Positions 35,301-52,806 are shown, counted from the first letter of the stretch. The stretch: DNA of 64,000 bases from Corella eumyota (GCA_963082875.1 OY720098.1:9610001-9674000), one strand, 5' to 3'. Notes: generated by a model from the letters alone, not told the origin. Numbers and translations are program-made.

Positions 35301-37243
35301 GGATTGGTACGCAGTGCCTTAAATGTAAAAAAAAACTTGTTAAAAAAAATTTAAAATATTTCAATTTAACAGGATTTAAATTGCTGTTTTGCAAGTTAAA
35401 TTTAGTAAGTAAATTTTACTTATTGCTTCTTAAAGCAAACCCAATTTACAATTATATATTTATTTACAAATAAACTCACTTAACACTATTATACAAAAAT
35501 TAATAATTAACTTCTTTTAAATTATTTTTACCTTTGGCATGTATAAATAAGGTCCAACAAAACTTAAAAATGTCTTTTGAGGTACATGCAGTTTGCCTGT
35601 CACAAAAAAAAGGATTGTCAATGCAAGAACAAAATACAAATATTAACAAACTACTTACTACTACAATCAGTATTAGTACATTATTATATCTATTATTTTA
35701 ACAAAAAATTTCATTTAAAATTACCTATTTCTTCTGGTCCGATGGGGTCGTGGAGGGTTTTTAAAACTACCCTTGTTTACTTTTTGATTTGCTGGATCAT
35801 CTGGGTCAGTAAACACACATTTAAATACATCCACAAACTTTTTAAACACAACAGTTGAAACTCTAAAACTTTTCTCCAGCGATTCTATGTGTTGAACTAA
35901 TGGAGATCCAACTGAGCTATCCATTTCTATCCACTGCTTCATTTTGCGAAAGAAACTAATTAAACTGCAAAAATAATTTGATTATTTGGCAGTTTGGCTT
36001 AAAAAAGTTAACCAATAATTATGTTACGCATTTTACTAACAACAAAAAATTATTTAAAGTTGGTAAGATAAATTTTAAGAAAATTTTTTAAATTTAAAAA
36101 ATTTTTTATAAATTATATTAATTATATATATAAATACACAAATTCAATGTTTAACACAAAATTGTTAACAATTTTTTATAACATATACAAAAAAAATTTA
36201 AATATAAATAGGTAAAATAATTTGTAAACCTGAACTTAGCTTCCCTCAATAACATGGTTAACGAAATACAATTACTGGAAACCATTTGGTTTGAACCAGA
36301 AGATAAATTCCGCTTACAAGATGAATATAACGCACACACTAACCAGTGAATTTGGTCACCCTTAAAAAAGTAAAATATTTGAATTAACTTTAATTAGTGT
36401 TTAACACTATTTTTTTTATAATATGGTTAATTCATTTTCTTAAAATTTAGATAGAAATATTTTTTTTAAATAAATATCAGAGCCAACTGATATGCTTAGC
36501 TTTACAGCATGAGGGAAATGGTTTGATCCCCAGTACCCACTGCTTTCATGTTGTAGCACCCTTGAGTAAAGGTCTATAAACAATATAAACTCCCAAAACC
36601 AATTAAATATTTTATAAAACTGACAAAAGCAACTGAAATCTGGTTTAATGTAAATAATGCTACTCAGTGTTTAGGGCATAATATCGACCTTCCCACATTA
36701 AAGATAAATATATATAAAATACTGTTAGATTGCCAGATAGAGTAACTTAATAATGCAAAAATAATTTAACCAAAAAGTTTTAATTTGAAATAATATAGTT
36801 TGATTTGGTCAGTCAGTAATAAGTAAAAGTTTTAACATACTTCCAATGTATAATTCATGATAATTTTTTCATAAGCTTGCCATGCAAGTTCTTTGGTCGG
36901 TTTGTCCATGTTGACAGAGAGACAAAGATCATGATATTGTGTCCATAAAAGTTCACCATTTTCTGCTTTTGGTTCCATTTTAATTTTTTTTTTACATTTA
37001 ATGTGCAACAATTGCACAAATTCCTGGTAACACTAAAAAAACAAAAAGTGTGTCATATTATTTTGTTGTTTGTTAGTGTAATCTGATATTAATTATACAA
37101 GTATGAAAATCTACAATTAAAAAAGCAAACTAACTTCATTCTTGGCATTGTTCTTACTATCTAAGCAGCGACCTTTTTCATTAAAAACTAAAAATTTAAA
37201 CAGATTAACAAACTTACTTACTGACAGACCAACAAGGCGCCAT
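29397..37243 (-). CDS. RBL1/RBL2: Retinoblastoma-like pocket protein (p107/p130 type)
   Basis: Twenty-three exons (37222-37243, 37135-37187, 36841-37032, 36230-36360, 35725-35964, 35532-35596, 35186-35317, 34755-34948, 34431-34486, 34073-34247, 33664-33842, 33265-33377, 33025-33131, 32521-32658, 32087-32251, 31603-31824, 31379-31436, 31081-31190, 30746-30925, 30581-30652, 30213-30473, 29819-29921, 29397-29611) give 1060 residues, against 1068 in human p107. The N-terminal cyclin-like region (HWLVCALYSSC, NCISLTMLLR) and pocket A are followed by a spacer containing RRRLFGGE, the p107/p130 cyclin-binding RxL site that Rb lacks. Pocket B (GSLALFFRKVYHMASVRLR, KIWTCFE, DRHIDQLLMC) and a C-terminal QRSPSKNLREINKMM motif follow. 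It should repress E2F target genes and be inactivated by CDKs. An alternative start at 36978 would remove 43 residues. Confidence 0.92.
32721..32928 (-). mobile_element. SINE copy without tRNA-like head
   Basis: The plus strand reads TTATCCCGATGTGTGAAAG, CTCAGCCTCGAGTTGCC and TATAGCGCCTTACCC, the reverse of the shared SINE body. It lies in an RBL intron. Confidence 0.75.
32935..32987. repeat. Direct repeat of 22 bases
   Basis: AGCTTGTATCCAGAATTTAAAA is present twice, separated by a short T-rich spacer, next to the SINE end in an RBL intron. Confidence 0.75.
36480..36716 (+). mobile_element. tRNA-headed SINE copy, degenerate
   Basis: GGTTTGATCCCCAG (B-box region) precedes GCACCCTTGAGTAAAGG and ends with CGACCTTCCCACATTAAAG and an AT tail. 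It lies in an RBL intron. Confidence 0.75.
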
Positions 37244-38308
37244 TTTTAATACGCAGATCTAAAACCGATATTATAATGTAAAGGGGGTAGCTAGTTAAAT
37301 TTATAAAAAAAATGTTGATTTTTCGTGCACATGTTTCTATTTAAAGCCGTTTTTGGCGGAAATTGTTTTTTTACGCTCACGTCTCAGCTGTTGTTAATTT
37401 GGCGGGAATACCGCGTCACGTGACCAACAATTTTTATTTATCCTCAACGTAAAAAAAACAAAAGTAAACACTTTAGTTTAGAACCAGTAGAATACGTTAT
37501 ATTTACAAAATTATTTTCTTAATTGATTTAGAGTTAATTGTTGTACCTAAATTTTTAAACTTTAAAATAAATTATTTTTTTGTTTTATTATTTTTTGTAT
37601 TAATTTAAATCTACATCATTGTATAAGCCAAAATGTAGAAATAAACATATATCAACGTGACATATAATTATAAAGTAAACGATTTTTTAAGCCCGAGTTT
37701 TATTCTTGCTACTTGCATTTAAAATTGGCATAAAAATCTATTTTTCTTTTTGATACACAGCTTCTCAACTACTGCTATTAAATCCCTTTACTAGGTTTAA
37801 ATTGATCCTCTATTGTAAATAGTATTTTCATGTATGTATATAACTTGTATTAATTCCAACATTAACAAAAGTAACAGGGTTAGTATATTGGTAAATAAAA
37901 TATATTGTAAATATGTAAATACGGTGCAAACACTAAATTAGGTTCATACTAGGTTCAACATTTTTAAAAAACTTCAAAATTTCAAATACTTTTACATCAT
38001 GGCGTTTCTTTTTTAATGGGAAAATTATACAAATAATTCAGTAATTTCTAAACTTTGCCAGTGCAAAAAACATATTTAAATTAATTTCTTCAAGCTATAA
38101 ATGAATGTAGGTACAATAACAAATAATATTGCATAATAAATTTGTTTCAAAATAAAATACTTTTTAAGCAAATCTAGATATAATTGTAGTTGACAAAAAA
38201 TACACCAAAATGACAGTATGTAATATTGTTATATGAACTCTGGGATATAGAATGATTTAAGTGCAACAAAATGTTAAGTTGAACTTCATATGCATGTTTG
38301 TTTTTACT
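37244..38308. other. Spacer between RBL promoter and GPI 3' end
   Basis: Beyond the promoter elements, the stretch is AT-rich 3' flank of GPI. TTTATT at about 37699 is one possible minus-strand poly(A) signal. No gene is seen. Confidence 0.5.
37351..37424. promoter_or_regulatory. E2F-type sites and a GTCACGTGAC palindrome upstream of the pocket-protein gene
   Basis: TTTGGCGGGAA at 37398-37408 matches the E2F consensus and a second site, TTTTGGCGGAAA, is at 37351-37362. The perfect palindrome GTCACGTGAC is at 37415-37424. All lie 108-181 bases upstream of the first ATG of the minus-strand RBL gene (37243). E2F sites in pocket-protein promoters are known to give feedback control; binding here is inferred. 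Confidence 0.6.
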
Positions 38309-43507
<5,199 letters not shown>

Positions 43508-44224
43508 TTTTCAATTTTCCTTTGGAATTTGCAAACAAAAATATACTTAAAAAACTACCTAAAGTTTTTGAAAGAAATCAACACTGCGTACAAAAAAATA
43601 CCACATTAACTATATATATCTGTATATGTCTTATAAACCTGAATAAATAATCTAAATCTTTTTTACACAAATTTACACACTATGGCAGTGTAGTCTAGCT
43701 AGTCTGTTTCAAAATCCTGCCTTATTTTTTAACTTTCAAACTTAAAATAAAATTTAATCACGTTTATGTTTGACCTTTGAAAATTTACGGCGATACCGCT
43801 AAGTCATTGCGTGATAAAGCACTTTTTGCAACAGCAGTTATAATTTTGAGAATCGCGCCGGACTAAAAACTCTTCTTAATTTAATAACAAACATTAAAAT
43901 GGAGTAAATAAAAATCTTACTTTAAGTTCCGGCTGCGGCGAAAATATGTAAGTGCTTTTTTCTCCAAGCGAAAACAATTCTCTCCCCTTCGTAAACAGTG
44001 CAAAGGCTTACGATGCCTGTAGGCTCTATGCGTTTCAGTTTTGCAGTAAACACACGCTTAAGTAGTTTAAGTTAGTAGTTTTATTAGTTAAATATTAATA
44101 ACGTTTCGCAACGGTTAAATGTATTATAACGCATGGTCATATACCCAAATTTGAAATCTTTTCATAGGTTTAGCAGAAGTGGTTTAAGACTTGCAAACTT
44201 GTGCAATATACAACATCATAAAGT
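43508..44224. promoter_or_regulatory. Bidirectional intergenic region, GPI / sulfotransferase-like gene
   Basis: This 717-base interval lies between head-to-head start codons. Its centre (about 43780-44040) is richer in G+C than the flanks, with CGGCGATACCGC, GAATCGCGCCGGAC and TTCCGGCTGCGGCG, the last containing an ETS-like TTCCGG. A TTTTCATAG acceptor ends at 44169, 55 bases before the plus-strand ATG. Confidence 0.45.
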
Positions 44225-45685
44225 ATGAAAGTTATTGTAGCTGGCATGCCCAAAACGGGTACAAAATCTATGGCAATGGCGTTACAACAACTTGGGTTTA
44301 ACGTTTATGATTTATTGGAACATTACGAATATCACGGAGCTGATTGGAATGAAATACTGACAACAGGCAAAACGGCAACCGCTGAAACTTTTCAAAGAAT
44401 GTACGCAAATGTTGATGCAGTAACTGATATACCAGCTTGTTATTACTGGGAAGAAATTCATAAAGCGTTTCCCGATTCAAAGGTAAATGCAAAACCAAAT
44501 TATACGATAATACTTTCACCTGTAATTTTTTTTGTTTATCCTCCTTGTTAAAAAGTCAACTTTAGAGCCTTAAAATAAAAAAGGTTTCCCATCGCGGTTT
44601 TATGTCGTTTTATCTTTTTATATTAAAAGCCTAGTGATGTTGCTAGTCAGCAACTAGTCAATTTTATTCTGGTTTTAACAAAATTATACGCAAAATAAGA
44701 ACACCGGTTACGGAGATTAAACTCTGGATTACAAGTAATGCGCAAAAATTCTTTAAAGGAACTAAACGCATTTTATATTTTTAAAGATAATTCTTACAAC
44801 AAGGCAAGACGAAGATGTTTGGTTTAAAAGTGCAAAAAAGCAGATTTTTGAAAATTTTTCCTTTCCTCGTAAGCTGACCTCCTTGCTATCTCCAACCCAC
44901 TCTCGCTTTCTTACTTTTTGTGATAACATAAGTAGGTCATGTTAAATAAACATTTTTGTTAGTTTAAATTTGAATACCCTTTTTAACTTTAATTTTTTAT
45001 TTCGTGGTCATTCGTATTTAAAGGTCTGGTTGTTTTTGGTACTGCGAGATTTGATAATTGGTTTCACAATCCAATCGTCAATGAAGTCAGCCTTAAAACT
45101 AAGTACCGAAGTCAAGCGGCACACGTTACACAGGTAAGTAATGACTTTAGTTAAAAAGAATATAACCATTATCACAATAGCTCAATGATATGTTAGTAAC
45201 ACAAGCTTAAAGGCTGCTGGTATTACTTTGACATAGCCTCTATGTCCAGAACTCCATTATTAATATCCGAAACTAAAAAAATTTGGGCTAACTTAGGTAA
45301 CTTCACAATTTTTAAGGGTAAAGGTAAACACATTTATATGAAATGGGCTACATAAAAAAATAAGAATATTGCATTTCTTTTTCAGAATGCTCCCAAAGAT
45401 AAACTGTTGGTGTTCAATGTAAAGGAAGGTTGGGAACCACTTTGTAAATTTCTTAACGTCGACGTTCCGTCAACACACTTCCCTCATCAGAACGCAAATT
45501 CTAAACTGCTAGAAACCCTGATTCAAACCCATCCTACTTTTCTCAGAATAAAAAGAGAAATGAAAATCTCAATCACCATTTTAAGCTTATTGGCTTTGTA
45601 TGGGTTCTACTACAAGTTTTACCCAAAGTCGTTTTCAGTTTCAAGTTTTCTAAAAAGATTCTGTACATTCGTTTTAAAAAAATAG
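44225..45685 (+). CDS. P-loop sulfotransferase-family protein (Sulfotransfer_4 type), membrane-anchored
   Basis: Exons 44225-44482, 44787-44931, 45024-45133 and 45386-45685 give 270 residues. The N terminus MKVIVAGMPKTGTKSM carries the PAPS 5'-phosphate-binding P-loop (PKTGTKS). Further family features are the IILTTRQDEDVWFKSAKKQ strand-loop and, near the end, APKDKLLVFNVKEGWEPLC followed by FPHQN. A hydrophobic stretch (ISITILSLLALYGFYYKF) near the C terminus suggests a membrane anchor. This family is large in marine invertebrates and the substrates of most members are unknown, so I name only the fold and probable sulfo-group transfer. The ATG at 44225 is the first in the exon and directly precedes the P-loop strand, as is usual. 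Confidence 0.85.
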
Positions 45686-46375
45686 GTTTTAATGAATTTG
45701 TTTTAAACCAAGATAGTTTGAACCTTCATGTAAATACAATTTCTTGGTTATCATTCGATTTTTGAACTATTATGCGACCATATTGAAACCAAATTTTGTA
45801 ATAATAATTTAGCAAATAAAAAAACGCATTTGAATAACAGTTTCCGTTTTTCCGCATATTGGAAATTAAACATTCCGCTTTGTTTCTTTTCCTGAGGTTT
45901 TTTTGTCGTACAGCAGTACAGGCAAATCGTCAGTCTATTTAGTGTTGTAAACCAAGTCAGTAAGGAAGCTCTGTTAGCGTCGTCCGCCAAGTTTATAAAA
46001 TGCGGAATTGCGGAATTTTTATAACCTTACTCTAATCTTCTTTTGTACTTTCCGCTCTTTTCGTATTTGTTTTAGTACTACTCGTCCCAACCGGCGAACA
46101 ACGTTAATAGAGATTGGTCAGTAGCATACTTTAACTTTACAATAGATTGGCGTAGGTTAGTTTAAAAAAAACAAACTAAAACTGTTAGCCTGTCTGACTG
46201 ACTGAGGTTAAATTGTTTCAAATTGTAAATTAATCTATTTTCTGTATTTATAATTTCATGTATTACAAATTAAACAATTATTTTATAAGCAGATAAGGGA
46301 TTCTTTAAATTATTTTTTATTATTTTAGTTGAATACTTAAAAAAGGATTTAAAAATTTAAACTTTAATTCCAACA
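45686..46375. other. Spacer, no gene seen
   Basis: This is an AT-rich interval with the 3' flank of the sulfotransferase-like gene. A TATTTTAG acceptor at 46327-46328 lies 47 bases ahead of the next ATG. A short minus-strand open frame (45751-45990) has no homology I recognise and no splice support. Confidence 0.5.
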
Positions 46376-49300
46376 ATGTTGAGTATCTGCAGATACTTAC
46401 ATTTATCAAGATCAACTTTGTTAATCAGCATTACATCATGCTTCACCGTTTTAACTTTTTGTTATTTCTTTTATTCCTCCAACTTCCATAATGATGCAAA
46501 ACATTTAACGCAAAACAATAAACAACTCCGGATCGAAAAAAATCAGATCGAATATTTTCAACAAAATTTTACTCTAACCAAAACAGGGCTTATTTCAACG
46601 GACCCATTTATTCGTGATGATTTTATTAAAATAAAACTTTCCAAACTGGTTTCTTCGATAGAGCAAGCCTCTCATTTTAATGTAATACAATCTAAAAAAC
46701 AAAACAATGATAAAGTTCCAAGTTTTACTTATTTGTTAAATGAATTGATTTCTGCTTTTAATGTATACAACTTCTTTAACTACTTAGCTGGGTGTAGAAG
46801 TATGGAAAATATTCAGGTATGCAATTTACTTATTCTTATATAATTAACTAATATTTGTGAGTTTTGTATTGTTACTATGGTGCAACTTTTTAACTATTGT
46901 TTTTGTATTAAAATTGGTGTTTTTTTTCGATAAAAGATTGTTAATAAGAAGTGTCTTGCATATGGTATATTTAATGTTTTTTGGCCATTTGGTAAAATGG
47001 TTTTTAGTAGTTTCTCAGTATTTCTATTTATATAAACATCATTTTATTGCTGTTGTTTTGTATTTAAACTAAATTTTAATTATTTAAAGGTTGGTGATCT
47101 ATTGGACCAAACTGAAAACAAATTAATTTATCCGGCAACGTTTAATAAAGAGGTGGTCAACATTGAGCAAACAAGGTTAAACATGGATGAATTTATTGCA
47201 GCAAATTGTGGTTCTTCTGACTCTGATTCATCCCAAGAAACGCTGGACAGATGCTTCTTAGTGAAAAACAAGTCAGTAAATGCAATACTTTCAATAAATT
47301 ATTAAGTACATAAGGCTTGGCTTATTCACAAACATTTAAATATATGTAGTTTTTTTTGTTAAAGTAATAAAAAAAATTTTTACTTTACATTTTAGGAGAC
47401 TTTTGCAAGAAGCTGTTTTGCTGGTGCAGTTGTCCCATGCTAATATTGCAAAGTTAACCGGAATTTGTATTCAAAGGGGTTCAACAACACAGACTGGAAA
47501 GCACAGTAAGATATTGCTATTAACACTAAAATTTATTTTATTTGTTGTTAAAATTTATATTCGTTATTTAAAAAAATGCTTTCAACAATTGATGGTTTAC
47601 AATTATTAACTTAGATTTTGGTGGAGTTAGATTAATTAAGGAAGGAGGAGAACCAGTTAACTTGGAGAAACTTAAATTGTTAAGCTGGGAACAAAGAATT
47701 AAGGTATATTTTTAACTTAAAATCATAAGTTAATTATATATTCAGTTTTTTAACTTTCATTCAAAAGAATTCATCTTGACCTTTAAACAGTTTCGAAAAA
47801 GTATGTTTAAAATATTTTTTTGAAAAGAAATATACATAATAGGGCTTGGATTTATTCACTTTTGGGCCTTAAAATAAAAAAATGCTGTTTTTGTGGTGTA
47901 AGGGTAAATGATTAAGTGCAAAAATTTGTTGTCTTTGTATCACAACAATAAAATACAGCTCTTGGGTTGAAAATCGACTACTAAATATATATATTATTTT
48001 TTATTTTTAGATTTCTGCTGGTCTGGTTGGTTTAGCAAATTATTTAAGTTGGACCCAAATAGGAACAGTTGTCCTAGAAAATTGGAAACCTGATAATTTT
48101 ATAATAAGTCAAAAAACGGGGGCAATAAAATTGTTTAATCTTGACCAACATATATATGTAACTGAGAGGTTTTGTAATACCGAAAATGATTGTTTTGTTG
48201 ATGGAATAAATGCAGGTTTGTCAAAATTTTTTTTGTAATTTTTTAACAACACAAAAAAATTATTTTAATAATAAATCAAAAAATAAACCATATATAATAA
48301 ATTAAAAAAAGCTTAAATATTTTAAACATTGTTTTCATTAAACCTTTTTAATTCCTTTTTAAATTATTTTTTAATACCTTTTTACCTTTGATTTGAAATT
48401 ATTTCTTGTTATTTTTTATTTTTTAAATTTCCAGCTGTACCCTGTGAAGAGAACCGTTGTGTTGGTTACAATGCAAAAAAGAATTTGTACGAGCTCAATC
48501 GATCAATAATATCTCCAATTTTACGCTACAATGTTCCACCAGAGATTGGCGATCAAATTCTTGACATTTTAATGAAGTTAAATAATCTAAAATTAACTTC
48601 AGGAGAGTTGGCAGTTATCTTAAACAACCTTTCCCACGCTTGTAAGTGATTAATAGTAAATATATATGACTAAAGGTAAACATGGGTGCTCAATCCATAA
48701 AAAATATTATATATAAACGTTAAACTATAGGGTATATACTTAGTTTATATTTGTAACTTTATCAATTTTAAATCTTTTTTTCGGTTTATTATTATTGTTT
48801 TATTTATATATATTTAATAATTTAATGCTTAAAATAGAATCATTGTTTATGTTCTTACCTATGAGTTTTTCTGTAAATATTTATGCTGTTTTATAGATAA
48901 TCAACCTGTTATAAATGAGCAAAAAATAAGGAATCCAGCTGTAATAAGTATGGACAGACTTCCGGATGGGTCTCAGGTATTTAACTTTTGTGATAAATTT
49001 ATAGATAAATTTATTACAAAAAAATAAAAATTAAATAAAAAATAAAGTTTACCATAAGTAATGCCTTACTAAATAGTAATTTTAGAGTAACCAAAATTTT
49101 ATTAACAGATATGTGTTAGATTTTGCAGTGTTGTTTTATTTTTGCAGTGTATACTATTTTTTTATTGTATAAAGTTTAAAGTTAACAAAAATGTGAACAT
49201 ATTTTTTCTACGTTGAGTTTTTTGCTATTTTTTATAATATTTTTTTTGTTTTAAATTTTTGTCAGGTTGATTCTTGGGAACAACATGAGATAAAAGTTGC

Positions 49301-52300
49301 GATCAACGAAGTAAATCCTGGAGAAGAAATTGATGCTCATCCCGTGGAAGTTGTTGGAGACAATAACGAACAACAGGAGGAAAAAAAAGAAACAAAAGTA
49401 ATTTGTGTAAAATGAATAAGTGGTCAAGTCAGTTATTAAAATTATACTAATAATGAACTAAATAAACTGGCAGCATGGTACAATACTGTATTGCTCCCAA
49501 GTAGAGCACTATAAGCGATATAAACTTCTTTTAAGCCAACACTTAATCGGCAGCTTAGTTACCAGGCAATTAAAATCAATAATAGCTCAAACTGCCAAAG
49601 GCAATCCCGGGACTGGGTCGGGTTAATGTTTGTTTCACTTTGTTTAGGTCGTAAAGTCGACCTTCCTACATCAAAAATAAATTAAATAAATAAAAAAAAA
49701 TGTATTTAAATATTAGTTTTTGTTTTATTAAGACTATTTGGTTTCTGGTTAAATTTACACTTTTTTTTATGTAGTTGGACAAAACTGGTTACCATAAAAT
49801 AGAGAATGCTGATTACCCGGGCAGATTTGATTATTATTGTCCAAGAAGTAAAGCAGAATGGGGTTGTGTGATGTCTTTGCAAACAATTGAAGATGCCATG
49901 CAGAAATGTAATGAAGATCCAAAGTGTAAAGCTATCGTGACCATACCACATCTAAGAAAAGAAGGTAGTTAATATGAATACTTTAATAAAGTTTTAATAA
50001 AGCTAATCTAGAAACAATGGTTTTTTAGCCAAAATTATTAAGGATTTAAACATTTTTTTCACTCTTTTTTATTGTTTATATGGCTTAAAAATGACAACAG
50101 CGATTTTGTACCTTCTATTTTGTTTAGGTTGGTTAATTGGAATTTTTAAATCTGACAACAGCAAACCTGTGGACCATGCAGGCACCACTGTTTATGTTCG
50201 AATATTTGATTCTCAAAATCAAACTCCTATATTAAACTTACCTTCAGATCTTCAGGTAAAGCAAACAATTTGTAATTTTAGAATTGTTTTTATTTTTCAA
50301 ACAAAAAATTTTCTCAAAAATTAGTTTTTCAGATTGTGATCTTTTCAAACCATGGCAATATAATTTTCAATATACCGCAAATTTGGTATTATTTTATATT
50401 ATTTTTTATTTTTAGAGTTACATAAGTAACGACGATTGTTTAAGCGACATTATTTCCTCTCAAGCGTCGTTGAGATTAAAATTAGAATCAAATTTAATGA
50501 AAACTTGTGGATGGCCAGGTAGGTTAACTTTCTAATAAATTTATTTGATTGTTGACTCACAAAGATGATTCATGCCATTCGAACTTTTATCATTTTTGTG
50601 TTTTTTGTAGCTAAAATACTTAAATACACATCCATGTTTGACCACATTTTTAGTCCTTAAAATTTCAAAACTGCATTTTGTCATACACAAGTAAATCACT
50701 AGTGGCATATACTAGCTGTGAGTTGCAACCATACCATAAATTAAAATGTAGTTTTTAGGGCAGGCAATCAACTAGTATAACACAGACTATATTGTGGTTA
50801 ATAAAATTTAATATCAGATCATTTGCAAATATTAAAGAAAACCACTGATTTTATATTTGTTTAAACTAGGTATGACTGATCGTGATTATGAACAACTGAT
50901 CACAAACGGCAGAATATTTGATGCCACTAAATTTAACCCAGCTCGGGGTAAACTAGCAAATGGGGGTCAAATGGATATAGAGGTTGACTACGATTCTCAT
51001 TCACAGAGTGCCACCTTTTTAGCAAAACGAGGTCCAGAAGAATTTGATGTTTCACAACTGGCGGTTTACCAACTAGACAGAATGCTAGGGGTAAGATAAC
51101 ATAATATTTGTTATATATAATCATAAATACCCAACTTTTATTTTAAATTCAGTATTACTAAATTTCTTTTATTATTTTTTAATTTTCTATCAATGTTCAA
51201 CTTTTATTAATTTAATTTTGTTTTAAATTAGCTATAGGGGATCTATTGAACATTTTGGTTTATATTTTTTAGGTTGGTTTTTTTAACCTTAAAACTTCTA
51301 AAGCCCAGTGTTTATTTTACCAGTTTAGTTTTGTTTATTAAGTTGTAAATATTAGTGTAGGGACTTAGTGGAAACTTAGAACAATAAGCTGCTTGTAACA
51401 ATTACTAGAAAACAATGCCCATTTACAAAAGTTTATACTTAATTATTAATTTATTAGCAAAATTTCTTATTTTGATGTAAAATAATCAATAAATGTTTAA
51501 CAAAATTATTTTCAATTAAAATTTAAAATATGTTTTTGAATTATAAACTATTTTTTTTTTTAAGTTATACAAGACTGTCCCAGCTATAGAAAGAATGATG
51601 ACAGAAACTGAATTATCAAATGCCGGTTTTCCTGTAGATATTGGTGGAAACCAGTTTGATAAATTTAAACCACTCAAACATTCTGACAACTCTCTTACAG
51701 GAGTTGTTGTTCCAAAGGTAACATTAAAAATTTTAATATTGTTACAAGTAAAATGTTTAACAACTAACAGAATATTAAAGAAAGGGTTAAATATAATTAC
51801 TTTGGCAAACCAGAAGTTTTTCTGAAAAAAATAATTTTTTCAATTTAAAATATGCAGCTTAAGACAATAATAAAATGCTTTAAGTCAAAATAAACAACAT
51901 TTTAAATTCAATCATTTGTTTTAAGATACCAGAACGAGTGAATGTTGAACACTTTATTTCAGTTCCGAAACTTGCTCGTATCACCAATGCAGTAACCCCA
52001 TTTAGTAAGAGACAGTGGAGTGACATGGAATATTTAATTCTTGGATTTTTGGCTTCCATTCCTATTCCTACAAAGGGCCATCTTAGTGTACATGGTAAAA
52101 TACATTTGTTAATATCAATAAAGATTTTTTTAAATATGTGACAAATAGTTTTTTTTTGTGTATTTATCAATAACCAGCAGCATGGTGTAGTGGTCAGAAT
52201 ACTTGGCTTTACTACGGTTCGATTCCCACTGCTATTATGCTGTCGCGCTTAAGTAAGGTGCTATAAATGGTATGAGCTCCTACTAAGCCAACACTCAACA

Positions 52301-52806
52301 AGCAGCTTAATAATCAGAGAATTATAATCTGTATTGGCCCAAGGTGCCATAAGGAAGCCTGAGACTAGGTTGGGGTAATTGATGTTAGTCTATGTTAAGG
52401 TGGTTTAGTCAACCTTTCCACATCAAGAAAAAATAAATATAAGAAGGGGGTTACAGTACTGACTTAACCCTTTATTGTAAACTTGGATTTTATTGTAAAA
52501 TTATTCACTAAAACAGGTAATCTTCTTCACATCAAAACGGAGGCTGCATTTATCCACAATACCAATGACTACACAACCTATCTCTACAACTGTCAATTTC
52601 CCTCCCATGTTATAGCAACATTAAGGCATGCTCAAGCACATCATTGTGCCATTGGTGGTCAGATTAGAACTCGACTTTTGGATGCTAACTCGCCTCGTAT
52701 ATCAGTGGTTATTGAACAGAACATCGCTAAGTTGTTGGAGTTGGTGGATAAATGTATTACCAAGTTTGGGAAGCAGGTGGTATTATATGATTCACAATCA
52801 AAGTAA
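46376..52806 (+). CDS. Type II membrane protein with two kinase-like domains (PKDCC/FAM69-like plus FAM20/GASK-like), probable pseudokinase
   Basis: Fifteen exons (46376-46816, 47090-47271, 47396-47505, 47615-47703, 48011-48215, 48435-48641, 48897-48976, 49266-49310, 49775-49964, 50128-50255, 50416-50518, 50870-51090, 51565-51717, 51926-52094, 52517-52806) give about 870 residues. A signal anchor (LLISITSCFTVLTFCYFFY) starts it. The first kinase-like domain has EAVLLVQLSHANIAKLTG, a catalytic-loop region LENWKPDNFII and an activation-segment start IKLFNLDQ; compared with PKDCC (GDF[RK]P, TDLDD) both Asp become Asn (298, 317). A Cys module (YPGRFDYYCPRSK...GTTVYVR) follows. The C-terminal half resembles FAM20/GASK kinases (VYQLDRMLG, TVPAIERMM, AAFIHN, LELVDKCITKFG) but their catalytic acids are not evident. 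It probably sits in the Golgi or is secreted. Exon 8 uses the GTAAAT donor at 49311, the only one keeping frame. Confidence 0.72.
49461..49466 (+). terminator. Candidate internal poly(A) signal
   Basis: AATAAA lies 61 bases after an in-frame stop reached if exon 8 of the kinase-like gene is not spliced at 49311. It would end a short isoform holding only the first kinase-like domain. Confidence 0.35.
49468..49690 (+). mobile_element. tRNA-headed SINE copy, head partly deleted
   Basis: GGCAGCATGGTACAATACTG passes directly to GCTCCCAAGTAGAGCACTATAA, so most of the tRNA-like part including the B box is missing. The body ends with GTCGACCTTCCTACATC. It lies in an intron of the kinase-like gene. 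Confidence 0.8.
52176..52440 (+). mobile_element. Full-length tRNA-headed SINE copy
   Basis: The A-box region GGTGTAGTGGTCAGAATAC and a good B box GGTTCGATTCC (52216-52226) are followed by the complete body and CAACCTTTCCACATCAAG plus an A-rich tail. It lies in the last intron of the kinase-like gene. Confidence 0.88.

Noticed and set aside
45751-45990. Minus-strand open frame of 79 codons between genes
   Set aside because: No recognisable domain, no splice or promoter support, and length expected by chance.
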